A stretch of 14,059 bases of DNA from DATFMP01 sp041477795 (GCA_041477795.1 JBGOUY010000091.1:1-14059); one strand, 5' to 3'. Positions 1-9,359 are shown, counted from the first letter of the stretch. Numbers and translations: made by a program. Notes: a model not told the origin generated them from the sequence alone.

Positions 1-1581
<1,581 letters not shown>

Positions 1582-1596
1582 CCGCCCGCAGCGTCT

Positions 1597-1630
1597 GAGC
1601 CGCCGCCTGGCCGCAGAGAGGCCGCGGCTC
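1597..1630 (+). terminator. Candidate hairpin terminator after hppA
   Basis: An imperfect stem begins 15 bases after the hppA stop. GAGCCGC (1597-1603) pairs with GCGGCTC (1624-1630), and an inner GGCC (1609-1612) pairs with GGCC (1620-1623) around a seven-base loop, leaving a five-base bulge on the left arm. No T-run follows directly; the nearest is at 1669-1674. It could be a processing or Rho-linked structure instead. Confidence 0.35.
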
Positions 1631-1677
1631 GGGCGGTGCGCGGGGCCGCGGGGCAGGCGCCGGTGCAATTTTTTCTA

Positions 1678-1706
1678 TTGCGCGGGATGCCCGGATAGTC
1701 TATCAC
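1678..1706 (+). promoter_or_regulatory. Weak candidate sigma70 promoter for the DksA-like gene
   Basis: The only AT-rich stretch in this 321-base gap (1667-1679) precedes TTGCGC (1678-1683), a 17-base spacer and TATCAC (1701-1706). The matches are 3/6 and 4/6 to consensus, with a T-tract that could act as an UP-like element. It would leave a leader of about 190 bases before ATG 1903, containing a UUCG-capped hairpin. It is only a pattern match. Confidence 0.3.
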
Positions 1707-1841
1707 CTGTAACCCGCTCGCCTCCCGACGGAGCGAATGCGCGCATCGGGACCGGCACCGGGACCCGCGGCGCTGCGGCCTGAGTCTCCGCGCGGCGTCC
1801 AGCGGAGCGGCTGCCCACGCACAGGAATTCCCGCGTCGCTT

Positions 1842-1855
1842 GGCGCTTCGGCGCC
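1842..1855 (+). other. UUCG tetraloop hairpin in the leader of the DksA-like gene
   Basis: GGCGC (1842-1846), TTCG loop (1847-1850) and GCGCC (1851-1855) form a perfect five-pair stem closed by C(UUCG)G, an unusually stable tetraloop. It ends 47 bases before the chosen ATG at 1903, so it lies in the 5' untranslated leader. It may affect mRNA stability or translation, but no function can be assigned from sequence. Confidence 0.4.
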
Positions 1856-1902
1856 GCGCGCGGCACTCCTCGACAACCCCAAGCCCAGCGGAATGGTCGA
1901 AG

Positions 1903-2937
1903 ATGGCGACATCCAAGACGAAACAAAAGGCGACCGCCCGGCTCCAGCATGCCCCGGGCGGCAAGGCGAAGGCTCGCCCAGCCAAGCCGACGCGCTCCAG
2001 ATCCGCGGCGGCGAGCCACCGGCCCACGGCCGCCAGCAAGGCGGCCAGCACAGCCGCGGCCAGGAAGCCCGTGAAGAAAGTGGCCCGCAAACCTGCGGCC
2101 AAATCCGCCGGGAAGGCCCGGGCCGCCAAGGCGGCACCCGCGAGGCCGAGCACCCTCTCCTCCACCCGACTGCGTGGCCGCTCCCCCGGCGCCGCGCGGT
2201 CACGCACAGGGAAAGTGGCAAAATCCAATATGGCGATCGCAAAAACCCGCAGCAGCAAGACGTCCAGGACGGGCGGCGGTACCAAGTCCAAGCCGGCCGC
2301 CAAGCCGGCCAAAGCCTCCAAACCCAGCAGCGCCGCCAAAGGAGCAGCCAAGTCCGTCAAGGGCGCTGCCGGCGTCGCCAAGTCCGCCAAGTCCGCCAAG
2401 AGCGCGGCCGGCGCGGCGAAGGGCGCCAAGCCCGCCAAGGGCCATGGCGCCAAGGCGAAGCCCTCGCCCATCGCGGTGGCCCGCACGGCCCGCGCCACGG
2501 GCAAGTTCAAGCTCCCGCACATCGACGAGCGCACGCTCAAGAAGATCGTCGCCAAGCTGGAGGAGATGCGCGAGGAAAGCCTCAATATCGTCAACCAGAA
2601 CATGCAGACGGACCTCAAGCCCCGCGAGGAAGCCTCCGATGTGGGGGACGACCTGGATCAGGCCAGCAGCGAGCGCGACCGCGAGTTCAACCTGATCATG
2701 CACCAGCGCCATCTGCGGCGCCTGCAGCAGGTCGAGGAGGCGTTCGAACGCATCGAGGACGGCACCTACGGCCTGTGCGAAGGCACGGAGGAGCCCATCA
2801 ATCCCAAGCGGCTGCTGATCATGCCGCTGGCCCGCTACAGCCTGGAGTACCAGGAGCAGCAAGAGAAGACGCTGGGCCGCGCAATCGAGGCGGAAGGGTA
2901 CGTGGAAGGCGAGGAGTCCTTCACTGCCGAGGAGTGA
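1903..2937 (+). CDS. DksA/TraR-family RNA polymerase-binding protein with long basic N-terminal tail
   Basis: A 344-residue protein in two parts. Residues 1-200 are a low-complexity, strongly basic tail of Lys, Ala, Ser, Pro and Arg, resembling histone H1 tails and including a 9-base tandem repeat in the DNA near 2374-2400. Residues 201-344 match DksA: a coiled coil whose tip keeps DxxDxA (D249, D252, A254), the residues that act in the RNA polymerase secondary channel, then the globular zinc-finger region. Aligned by spacing to the four E. coli zinc cysteines, only C292 remains; the others are T295, S313 and Y316, so zinc binding is probably lost, as in zinc-independent DksA paralogues such as Pseudomonas DksA2. 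ATG 1903 is preferred over an in-frame TTG at 1840, which lies in the leader hairpin; GGAA lies upstream of it. Family assignment is firm. The tail probably binds nucleic acid, which is inference. Confidence 0.88.
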   Translation: MATSKTKQKATARLQHAPGGKAKARPAKPTRSRSAAASHRPTAASKAASTAAARKPVKKVARKPAAKSAGKARAAKAAPARPSTLSSTRLRGRSPGAARSRTGKVAKSNMAIAKTRSSKTSRTGGGTKSKPAAKPAKASKPSSAAKGAAKSVKGAAGVAKSAKSAKSAAGAAKGAKPAKGHGAKAKPSPIAVARTARATGKFKLPHIDERTLKKIVAKLEEMREESLNIVNQNMQTDLKPREEASDVGDDLDQASSERDREFNLIMHQRHLRRLQQVEEAFERIEDGTYGLCEGTEEPINPKRLLIMPLARYSLEYQEQQEKTLGRAIEAEGYVEGEESFTAEE

Positions 2938-2947
2938 GCGGGCCGCC

Positions 2948-2974
2948 CGGTGCCGGTTTCGCCTCCGGGCACCG
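2948..2974 (+). terminator. Candidate terminator after the DksA-like gene
   Basis: CGGTGCC (2948-2954) pairs perfectly with GGCACCG (2968-2974), extended inward by two G-C pairs past one bulged G. It starts 10 bases after the TGA stop. It has no U-tract, which is common for hairpins in this window. Confidence 0.4.
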
Positions 2975-3043
2975 CGTCGCGTCAGGGACGCCGCCCCGCA
3001 GAACCTCTCCCCAATCGATGCCCGGCGCAAAGGGCGCGTGGCA

Positions 3044-3067
3044 GCCGGCCGTGCAGCGACGGCCGGC
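3044..3067. terminator. Candidate bidirectional terminator between convergent genes
   Basis: A perfect nine-pair stem, GCCGGCCGT (3044-3052) with ACGGCCGGC (3059-3067) and loop GCAGCG, lies between the ends of the DksA-like gene (+) and the acyltransferase gene (-). A perfect stem works on either strand. It lacks a T-run on both sides, so Rho-independent function is uncertain. Confidence 0.4.
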
Positions 3068-3151
3068 CGGCGCGCCGCTCATTGCCGCCCCACGGGAGCG
3101 TTCCGGGGCCGCCCGCGCCCCCGCTCGCTCTGACCCCTGCGAGACGCCCGG

Positions 3152-4222
3152 TTACAGCGGGCCGGGCTCCGCCTCGACGTGCTGCTTGATGCGCTGCAGC
3201 AGGCGCGAGGCGGGCGCTCCATCCACCGCCTTGTGATCGAAGCTGAGGCAGAAGGTGCACATGGGGGCCGCCACGATGCGGCCCTCGCGCACCACCGCGC
3301 GCTGCTCCACGGCACCGATGGCGAGGATGAACGCCTCCGGCGGATTGAGCACGGCGGTGAACGCCGACACGTCGAACTCCCCCAGGTTGGTGATGGTGAG
3401 GCTGCTGGCGTAGAGCTCGTCGCGCGCCAGCGTCATGCGCAGCGCCTTGCGGATGAGCGACTTGAAGCGCCGCGCGATCTCCAGCAGGCCCACGCCGGCG
3501 AGGTTCTTCAGCGAGACCGTGAGCAGGTTGTCCCCCAGGGCCACGGCCATGCCCACGTGGATGCCTTCCAGGGGCACCACGTTGCCGTCGATCAAGTGGA
3601 AGTTGAAGCCGGGCAGCTCCTGGAACGCCTTGACGACGCCGTGGGCAATGTAGACGTTGTAGCTGGGCGCCTCGCTGCCCGCGGCCTTGAGCGCCTTGCG
3701 GTGCGCCTCCACGCGGGAGAAGTCCACCTCGGCGAACAGGTCCACCTTGGGCGATTCGACCCAGGAGCGCGCCATGCGCTGCCCGGTGACGCGGCGCAAC
3801 TGGTGGCGCAGCAGGTCGCGCTGCTGGGCGCTGAAGGTCTCCGGCGCGTGCGCGCCTGCGGCGCTGAGCTGGCGCGGGCCGAAGTGCTGCGGCGGGGCGG
3901 CCATGCGCTGGGCGAGGTCCGGCGGGGCGGGGGCGATCTCCGGCTCCCAGCCCACGACGCGGCAGGTGCCCGCCGGAGCCTGCTCGCCCGCGGCGCCGAT
4001 CCAGCCGATGGCTTCCCCCTCCGGCACGATGGCGCCCTCCGGCGCCCACACCGCCAGCAGCACGCCCGCCGCGCCGGCCGTCAGCACGACCACGGTCTTC
4101 TCCATCGCCACCTCCACCACGGGCGCATCGGCCTGCACGGCCGCACCCACGGGCTGCAGCCAGCGCAGGATAGTGCCCTCGCGGGTACCGTAGCCCAGGC
4201 TGGGAAGCAGGATGGCGGGCAC
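3152..4222 (-). CDS. 2-oxoacid dehydrogenase acyltransferase (E2) with one lipoyl domain, no visible subunit-binding domain
   Basis: E2 subunits pass acyl groups from a lipoyl arm to CoA in pyruvate, 2-oxoglutarate or branched-chain oxoacid dehydrogenase complexes. In this 356-residue protein, residues 1-75 are a lipoyl domain with the acceptor lysine at K42 in MEKT (not the common DKA). Residues about 135-350 are the catalytic acetyltransferase domain, with TITNLGEFDV, NPPEAFILAIG and the active-site HxxxDG (H330, D334 in DHKAVDG). The 60-residue linker is Pro/Ala-rich and shows no recognisable peripheral subunit-binding domain, which normally docks E1/E3. The start is GTG 4222: GAGGA (4231-4235) sits eight bases upstream and the N-terminus MPAILLPSLG is typical of lipoyl domains; the open frame extends further but as low-complexity leader. 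No E1 or E3 gene lies in the window, so the complex and substrate are undetermined. Confidence 0.9.
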   Translation of the reverse strand: MPAILLPSLGYGTREGTILRWLQPVGAAVQADAPVVEVAMEKTVVVLTAGAAGVLLAVWAPEGAIVPEGEAIGWIGAAGEQAPAGTCRVVGWEPEIAPAPPDLAQRMAAPPQHFGPRQLSAAGAHAPETFSAQQRDLLRHQLRRVTGQRMARSWVESPKVDLFAEVDFSRVEAHRKALKAAGSEAPSYNVYIAHGVVKAFQELPGFNFHLIDGNVVPLEGIHVGMAVALGDNLLTVSLKNLAGVGLLEIARRFKSLIRKALRMTLARDELYASSLTITNLGEFDVSAFTAVLNPPEAFILAIGAVEQRAVVREGRIVAAPMCTFCLSFDHKAVDGAPASRLLQRIKQHVEAEPGPL

Positions 4223-4332
4223 GAAGGGGGTCCTCGGCTGGCGGTGAATGCTTCGGCTGCGTGGATCGGGTGCGCGGGCGCGCTGCTGCCGACGCCCGAC
4301 TGCCGGTCGGGGTCGCGGCGGCTCCGGATAGC

Positions 4333-4362
4333 ATTCTAGCCTCGCAGGCCGCACTGCGGCAA
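4333..4362 (-). promoter_or_regulatory. Candidate promoter for the E2 acyltransferase gene
   Basis: Read on the minus strand: TTGCCG (4362-4357), an 18-base spacer, then TAGAAT (4338-4333), giving 4/6 and 5/6 matches to -35 and -10. A start near 4326 would give a leader of about 100 bases before GTG 4222. It lies back to back with the ilvE promoter candidate. Confidence 0.45.
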
Positions 4363-4405
4363 ATCGGCGCGGCGGCCACCCGCGCGCCCGCGCTGCGGGG
4401 CGTTC

Positions 4406-4435
4406 TTGATCTTCCCCGGCCGTTTGGCGCATACT
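4406..4435 (+). promoter_or_regulatory. Candidate promoter for ilvE
   Basis: TTGATC (4406-4411), an 18-base spacer and CATACT (4430-4435) give 4/6 matches each to -35 and -10. The predicted start near 4442 leaves a leader of about 98 bases before ATG 4540. I saw no leader peptide rich in Leu/Ile/Val that would suggest attenuation. The rest of the 317-base gap (4223-4539) shows no gene. Confidence 0.45.
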
Positions 4436-4539
4436 CCCCCAAACTAGGCACCGCGAGCCGGAGCGGGGCGTGCTGCCGCGCCGGGTGCTGCGCTGCCATC
4501 GGCGTCTTCGACTCCCGCACCCCGTCTGAGAAGCGAGCC

Positions 4540-5667
4540 ATGAAGTTCAAGATCCAGCGCGTGCCGGCGGCCGAGCTGCGCGCTAAACCCAAGGACGAAA
4601 GCAAGTTGGGCTTCGGCAGGCTCTATAGCGACCATATGTTCACGGCGCGCTGGACCCCCGCCGGCGGGTGGGAGCAGGGCGTCGTGAAGAAGTACGGCCC
4701 GCTGGACCTGTCGCCGGCCTCCCTGGTGCTGCACTACGGGCAGACGATCTTCGAAGGCCTGAAGGCCTACCGCAATCAGCACGGCACGATCAACCTGTTC
4801 CGGCCGCAGAAGAACCTGGAGCGGTTCAACCGCTCCGCGGCGCGGCTGGACCTGCCGCAGCTGCCCGAGGAGTTATTCATGGGGGCGATCGAGGCGCTGC
4901 TGGAGCTGGATCACGAGTGGGTCCCGCACTCCCACGGCACGTCGCTCTATATCCGCCCGACCATGATCGCCACGGAGCCCTACATCGGCCTCAAGTCCGC
5001 CTCGGAGGTGCTGTTCTTCATCATCACCGGGCCGGTCGGCGCGTACTATCCGGAGGGCTTCAATCCGGTCAAGATCAGCGTCTGCGAGACGTACTCCCGC
5101 GCGGGCCCGGGCGGCCTGGGCGCCGCCAAGACCGCGGCCAACTACGCGGCCAGCCTGCTGGCGGAAAAGGACGCCATCAAACGCGGCTACACGCAGGTGC
5201 TGTGGCTGGATGCCGCCGAGCGCAAGTACGTGGAGGAAGTGGGCTCCATGAACATCCTGTTCAAGATCGGCGGCACGGTGATTTCCCCGCCCCCGGGCGA
5301 GACGATCCTGGCCGGCATCACGCGCGACTCGGCCCTGGGTCTGCTGCGGAGCTGGAAGGTGCCCGTGAAGGAGTACCGCATCACCATCGACGAGGTGTTG
5401 CAGGCCCACGCGGACGGCACGCTGGAGGAGGTCTTCGGCGCGGGCACGGCCGCCGTCATTTCCCCGGTGGGGCTGCTGGAATACAAGGGCAAGACGGTTG
5501 AGGTGGCCGGCGGCCGGACCGGCCCCATCGCCCGCAAGCTGTTCGACGAGCTGATGAACATCCAGTACGGCCTGCGGCCGGATCCCTTCCAGTGGATCCA
5601 CGAGGTCGTGCCCAGCGCGCTTGCCTCGAAGGTAGCCACGCCCCAGGTAGCCGCGACCCGCACCTGA
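4540..5667 (+). CDS. ilvE: Branched-chain amino acid aminotransferase, type II (fold IV, PLP)
   Basis: Catalyses the reversible PLP-dependent transfer of an amino group between Leu, Ile or Val and 2-oxoglutarate in the cytoplasm, the last step of branched-chain synthesis and the first of breakdown. The 375-residue length is that of the longer, eukaryote-like class. Visible hallmarks are HYGQTIFEGLKAYR near residues 65-78, YIRP (137-140), the PLP lysine K197 in GLGAAKTAANYAASL, EEVGSMNI (232-239), GITRDS (259-264) and FGAGTAAVISPV. ATG 4540 is the natural N-terminus for the family; a weak GAGAAGCGAG lies just upstream. The gene is divergent from the E2 gene, which could serve branched-chain oxoacid breakdown, but that link is only positional. 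Its last ~40 codons resemble a decayed fragment at 5805-5957. Confidence 0.96.
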   Translation: MKFKIQRVPAAELRAKPKDESKLGFGRLYSDHMFTARWTPAGGWEQGVVKKYGPLDLSPASLVLHYGQTIFEGLKAYRNQHGTINLFRPQKNLERFNRSAARLDLPQLPEELFMGAIEALLELDHEWVPHSHGTSLYIRPTMIATEPYIGLKSASEVLFFIITGPVGAYYPEGFNPVKISVCETYSRAGPGGLGAAKTAANYAASLLAEKDAIKRGYTQVLWLDAAERKYVEEVGSMNILFKIGGTVISPPPGETILAGITRDSALGLLRSWKVPVKEYRITIDEVLQAHADGTLEEVFGAGTAAVISPVGLLEYKGKTVEVAGGRTGPIARKLFDELMNIQYGLRPDPFQWIHEVVPSALASKVATPQVAATRT

Positions 5668-5690
5668 CGGGCACGGCCTCGCCCATGAGA

Positions 5691-5715
5691 GCCGGCGGCG
5701 CCCCGCGCTGCCGGC
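5691..5715 (+). terminator. Candidate terminator after ilvE
   Basis: GCCGGCGGCG (5691-5700) pairs with CGCTGCCGGC (5706-5715) around loop CCCCG. All ten pairs form if one is a G.U wobble, which works only in plus-strand RNA and so favours a role for the ilvE transcript. It begins 23 bases after the stop and is followed by CTTCGGTCCTTCC, only mildly T-rich. Confidence 0.5.
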
Positions 5716-5774
5716 CTTCGGTCCTTCCGAAATCTCAACGCCACGCGACGCCGGCCCCGGGCCAGCGTGTGCGC

Positions 5775-5812
5775 CGCCGGTCAGGCTCACCGCCGGTCAG
5801 GCTCACCGCCGG
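5775..5812. repeat. 16-base direct tandem repeat, about 2.4 copies
   Basis: The unit CGCCGGTCAGGCTCAC occurs exactly at 5775-5790 and 5791-5806, followed by the first six bases of a third copy (5807-5812). It sits at the left edge of the ilvE-like remnant, so it may mark the junction formed when the rest of that gene was lost or moved. It has no spacer structure and is not a CRISPR. Confidence 0.85.
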
Positions 5813-5957
5813 CCCGCTGGCGCAGCGGCTCTACGAGGAGCTGACCGCCATCCAGTACGGCCAGCGCCCGGACCCCTTCGGCTGGATCCGCGCAGTGCTG
5901 CCGACGCCCGCCCTGGCGGCCCTGGCGGCGGCGCCCCTGGCCCGGCCGCGGCCGTAG
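5805..5957 (+). pseudogene. C-terminal remnant of a second ilvE-like aminotransferase gene
   Basis: About 50 codons ending at TAG 5957 match the end of the intact upstream IlvE. Over 33 aligned residues 19 are identical and most others conservative, including IQYG and RPDPF (then GWI against QWI), the same C-terminal signature. DNA differences fall largely in third codon positions and the Ala/Pro-rich ends differ, so this is a diverged paralogue or orthologue, not a fresh duplication or assembly echo. No start codon or ribosome-binding site is apparent at the edge of similarity, and nothing of the PLP-binding core is present, so it cannot be an enzyme. Between it and the next gene (5958-6245) I see no coding region, only GC-rich hairpins. 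Confidence 0.75.
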
Positions 5958-6095
5958 GCAGCGCTCCTGCGCCGGGCGGCCGGGCCGGAGTACGATGCCC
6001 CCCACGCCCGGTCCGGGCGGACGCCCGGCGCCCCCTCCGCGGCAAGGGCGCCGCGCAATCCATTTGCCTTGGCGCGGCCCTTCGTGCGAAACCGG

Positions 6096-6123
6096 GGAGG
6101 GCCGGGCCACGGCCGGGCCCTCC
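6096..6123 (+). other. Strong GC hairpin next to a perfect Shine-Dalgarno-like sequence
   Basis: GGAGGGCC (6096-6103) pairs with GGCCCTCC (6116-6123), and inner GGCC pairs with GGCC, separated by one G.G mismatch and a two-base centre, giving a nearly perfect 28-base palindrome. Immediately after comes GGGAGGAGGT (6124-6133), ten bases before an ATG (6143) that is not in the frame of the downstream gene. Its role is unknown; it may be a leader structure for the gene at 6246 or a terminator-like stem. Confidence 0.4.
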
Positions 6124-6245
6124 CGGGAGGAGGTGCTGCCGCATGCGCGGGCTGCGTGGGGCGGAACGCAATGCTGCGCGGCGGGCGGGCCCTTCCCCAC
6201 TTTCCACAGCCGGTCCGTGCGGCCGGTCAGCCCGCTCGAGCGTCG

Positions 6246-6719
6246 TTGTCCACGCAACCCAAAAATCTGCTCGACATCTACCGTGTGCGCGGCCTGCACC
6301 TGGGCCTCTTCCGGGAGCCGTTCGACCGGGTGCTGGAGCTGAAGGGCTTCCAACTGCGACCTGTGCAGGGGGCGCCGGAAGTGTGGGAATTCCGCGACCC
6401 CGGCTCGGGCCTGCACGGGCGCCTGCTCAACGTCGAGGGCTTCCTGCACCCCGATCCGGTGGCGCTCAGCACCCGTGGCCGCGCGTACCTGGTGACGCGC
6501 CAGGACTTCACGCTGGCGCTGCTCTTGCCGGGGGCGCCCTGGCGGCTGCAACTGTCGCGCACGCGGCACAAACCGGTGGCCCTGGCAGCCGGTCTGCCCT
6601 ATCCTGGCGAGTGGCCGCGTGAGGTCGTGACCCGCGTCATCCGCGCGCGCTTCCGCACCATCGTGATTCTGGACGAGGCTTATCTGCTCCAGCAGATCGG
6701 CCTGCGCGCGCCAGGGTAG
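6246..6719 (+). CDS. Conserved-looking protein of unknown function, 157 aa
   Basis: I do not recognise a family. The frame has natural composition (LLDIYRVRGLHLGLF, REVVTRVIRARFRTIVILDE) with high G/C in third positions, unlike the Arg/Ala/Pro-rich shadow frames over it. It looks like a soluble, mixed alpha/beta protein with no signal peptide, clear membrane helix or cysteine motif. The start is uncertain. TTG 6246 gives the sensible N-terminus MSTQPKNLLD but has only a weak GAG upstream; ATG 6171 would add 25 residues of poorer codon quality, with GGGGCGGA before it; the frame stays open back to ATG 6069. The best ribosome-binding sequence of the region (6124-6133) serves an out-of-frame ATG. 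The gene stands alone between the ilvE remnant and the inverted-repeat element. Confidence 0.65.
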   Translation: MSTQPKNLLDIYRVRGLHLGLFREPFDRVLELKGFQLRPVQGAPEVWEFRDPGSGLHGRLLNVEGFLHPDPVALSTRGRAYLVTRQDFTLALLLPGAPWRLQLSRTRHKPVALAAGLPYPGEWPREVVTRVIRARFRTIVILDEAYLLQQIGLRAPG

Positions 6720-6764
6720 CGGGGCGGCGGAATACTTCCGGGTTGCGGACTGCAAACGGCGCGA

Positions 6765-6983
6765 CCGCAGATTTCACAGATTTCACAGATTCTCTTGTCC
6801 ATTTGAAGGACCTGGGCTCCAGGGCGATTCGAGCGGGACGTGCCGCGGCGCGGAGCCGGTTCCAAAGCAGATTGGCGGGACGGCGCTGCAAACGATCGGG
6901 TCGCTTCCCGCCGGGTGGATCGCCACGTTGCGAACCGTTGACGGGGCCCCTCGGGCGGGCTGAAAAATCTGTGAAATCTGCGG
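6765..6983. mobile_element. Small inverted-repeat element (MITE/REP-like), about 219 bases
   Basis: The left end CCGCAGATTTCACAGATTT (6765-6783) and the right end (6965-6983) are perfect 19-base inverted copies enclosing 181 bases with no convincing gene. The left end carries an extra TTTCACAGAT unit (6781-6790) and the right end an extra AATCTGTGG-type unit (6984-6992), so the ends are built of short related units about 9-10 bases long. These AT-rich ends contrast sharply with the surrounding DNA. Reading through them gives DFTDFTD on one strand and ICEICEICG on the other, a signature I recall from spurious proteins in repeat-rich bacterial genomes. It fills most of the 333-base gap between the unknown gene and gatA. 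No transposase is present, and I see no clear target-site duplication. Confidence 0.65.
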
Positions 6984-7052
6984 AATCTGTGGTTCCGTAG
7001 TGCTTCCGCACCCTGCCGGGCGGCCGGCGACGGAATGAACATCGGAGCGTGC

Positions 7053-8519
<1,467 letters not shown>

Positions 8520-8590
8520 GCGCCGCAGCGCCGGGGCCCGGCACTCCGCTGCCGATTCCGCCGCCGGTTCCGCTGCACCAGGCAGGGGAC

Positions 8591-8878
8591 ATGATCGTTC
8601 ACGTCAGCGCAGCGGACTTTGCGTATGCGCGCAGCGAGTGCCCGCCCGCTGCGCCGCGGTGGATGCTGCAGGAGTTTGCCGCCAACCGCGCGCTGAAGCG
8701 GGCCTTGCCCGCGGCCGGGATCGTCAAGGTGGATCGCACGCTCACCGAAATCGACGGCCAGCGCTTCCATCGCTCCCTGCAGCTCTACCTGCGGCGCCGC
8801 CCCTACCGCTTCCGCCTCAGCCGCTCCAAGCTGCTCGTGCGCCTGCACGACGTGCTGAGCCTGCTCGGCGTCGCGTGA
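8591..8878 (+). CDS. Small basic protein of unknown function, 95 aa
   Basis: Family not recognised. It is Arg/Leu-rich and strongly basic in its C-terminal half (LYLRRRPYRFRLSRSK, residues 65-80), with an N-terminal segment MIVHVSAADFAYA that is hydrophobic but too short for a membrane helix. The composition reads as a real soluble protein, possibly nucleic-acid-binding (inference). ATG 8591 follows an AGGCAGGGG stretch (8580-8588), a plausible ribosome-binding site. It starts 71 bases after gatA on the same strand and could share its transcript. Larger frames overlapping it on both strands are compositional shadows. Confidence 0.65.
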   Translation: MIVHVSAADFAYARSECPPAAPRWMLQEFAANRALKRALPAAGIVKVDRTLTEIDGQRFHRSLQLYLRRRPYRFRLSRSKLLVRLHDVLSLLGVA

Positions 8879-8879
8879 G

Positions 8880-8925
8880 CGCCGGCGGGTGCGCCCCCCT
8901 GCGGGGTGGGGGATGGACTCCGGCG
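8880..8925. terminator. Possible terminator structure between convergent genes
   Basis: CGCCGG (8880-8885) can pair with CCGGCG (8920-8925), enclosing an inner CCCC/GGGG stem (8896-8899 with 8903-8906). It fills most of the 70-base gap between the 95-aa gene (+) and the 136-aa gene (-). It is weak and lacks a T-run. Confidence 0.25.
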
Positions 8926-8948
8926 ACCCTTCCCAGCGGAGAGCGTCG

Positions 8949-9359
8949 CTACTTGCGCTGCCTATGGATCCAGCGGATGTGGCGGTCGACGGACTGCCAG
9001 CCGCGCTTCCAGGAGCGCCCTGCGCCCCACAGGCTGTGGCGGTAGGGATTGGCGGCAAGGGGCCGGCCCTCGCCGCGGGCCTTGCGCCCCTGCTCTTGCG
9101 CGGCGCCCAGGCGCTCGGAGCGCAGTTGCTCGAGCAGGGCGCCCAGCTCGTGCCACTGCTGCATCAGCTCGCGGCGTTCGCGCAGGCTGGGCGCGCGGCC
9201 GGCGCGCACACGCAGGGCCGCGCGGCGGCTGCGCAGGCGCCGCGCCCGCACGCTGCTGAGGCGGTACGTCAGCAGCCCCGCCAGCCCGGCCAGCGCCAGC
9301 AGCAGCAACCAGACCACCGGGTCCGCGAGGTATGGCAGGATGCCCTCGGGCTGGGGCAC
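8949..9359 (-). CDS. Small single-pass membrane protein of unknown function, 136 aa
   Basis: Residues about 12-33 form one hydrophobic helix (VVWLLLLALAGLAGLL), followed by a very basic stretch (RARRLRSRR) that predicts a cytoplasmic C-terminus. A helical, Glu/Leu/Arg-rich region follows (about 58-95, possible coiled coil), then a Trp/His/Arg-rich tail. The family is not recognised. The start is GTG 9359, preceded by GGAG (9367-9370) seven bases upstream. It begins 54 bases after the PPOX-type flavoprotein gene ends on the same strand, so the two are probably co-transcribed. Plus-strand frames over this gene are shadows. Confidence 0.7.
   Translation of the reverse strand: MPQPEGILPYLADPVVWLLLLALAGLAGLLTYRLSSVRARRLRSRRAALRVRAGRAPSLRERRELMQQWHELGALLEQLRSERLGAAQEQGRKARGEGRPLAANPYRHSLWGAGRSWKRGWQSVDRHIRWIHRQRK

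Noticed and set aside
1840..1902. Upstream TTG start adding 21 residues to the DksA-like protein
   Set aside because: It lies inside a UUCG hairpin and is a weaker start codon; ATG 1903 has GGAA upstream and begins the basic tail cleanly.
2982..4604. 540-aa minus-strand and 386-aa plus-strand frames over the acyltransferase
   Set aside because: Both are shadows; the E2 domains with lipoyl and HxxxDG motifs are unambiguous in the chosen frame.
5775..5812. Direct repeats as a CRISPR seed
   Set aside because: The 16-base units abut without spacers and there are no cas genes.
5592..5957. 121-aa plus-strand gene starting inside ilvE
   Set aside because: Its first part is an alternate frame of ilvE and its terminator region; only the last ~50 codons look like protein, and they are an IlvE remnant.
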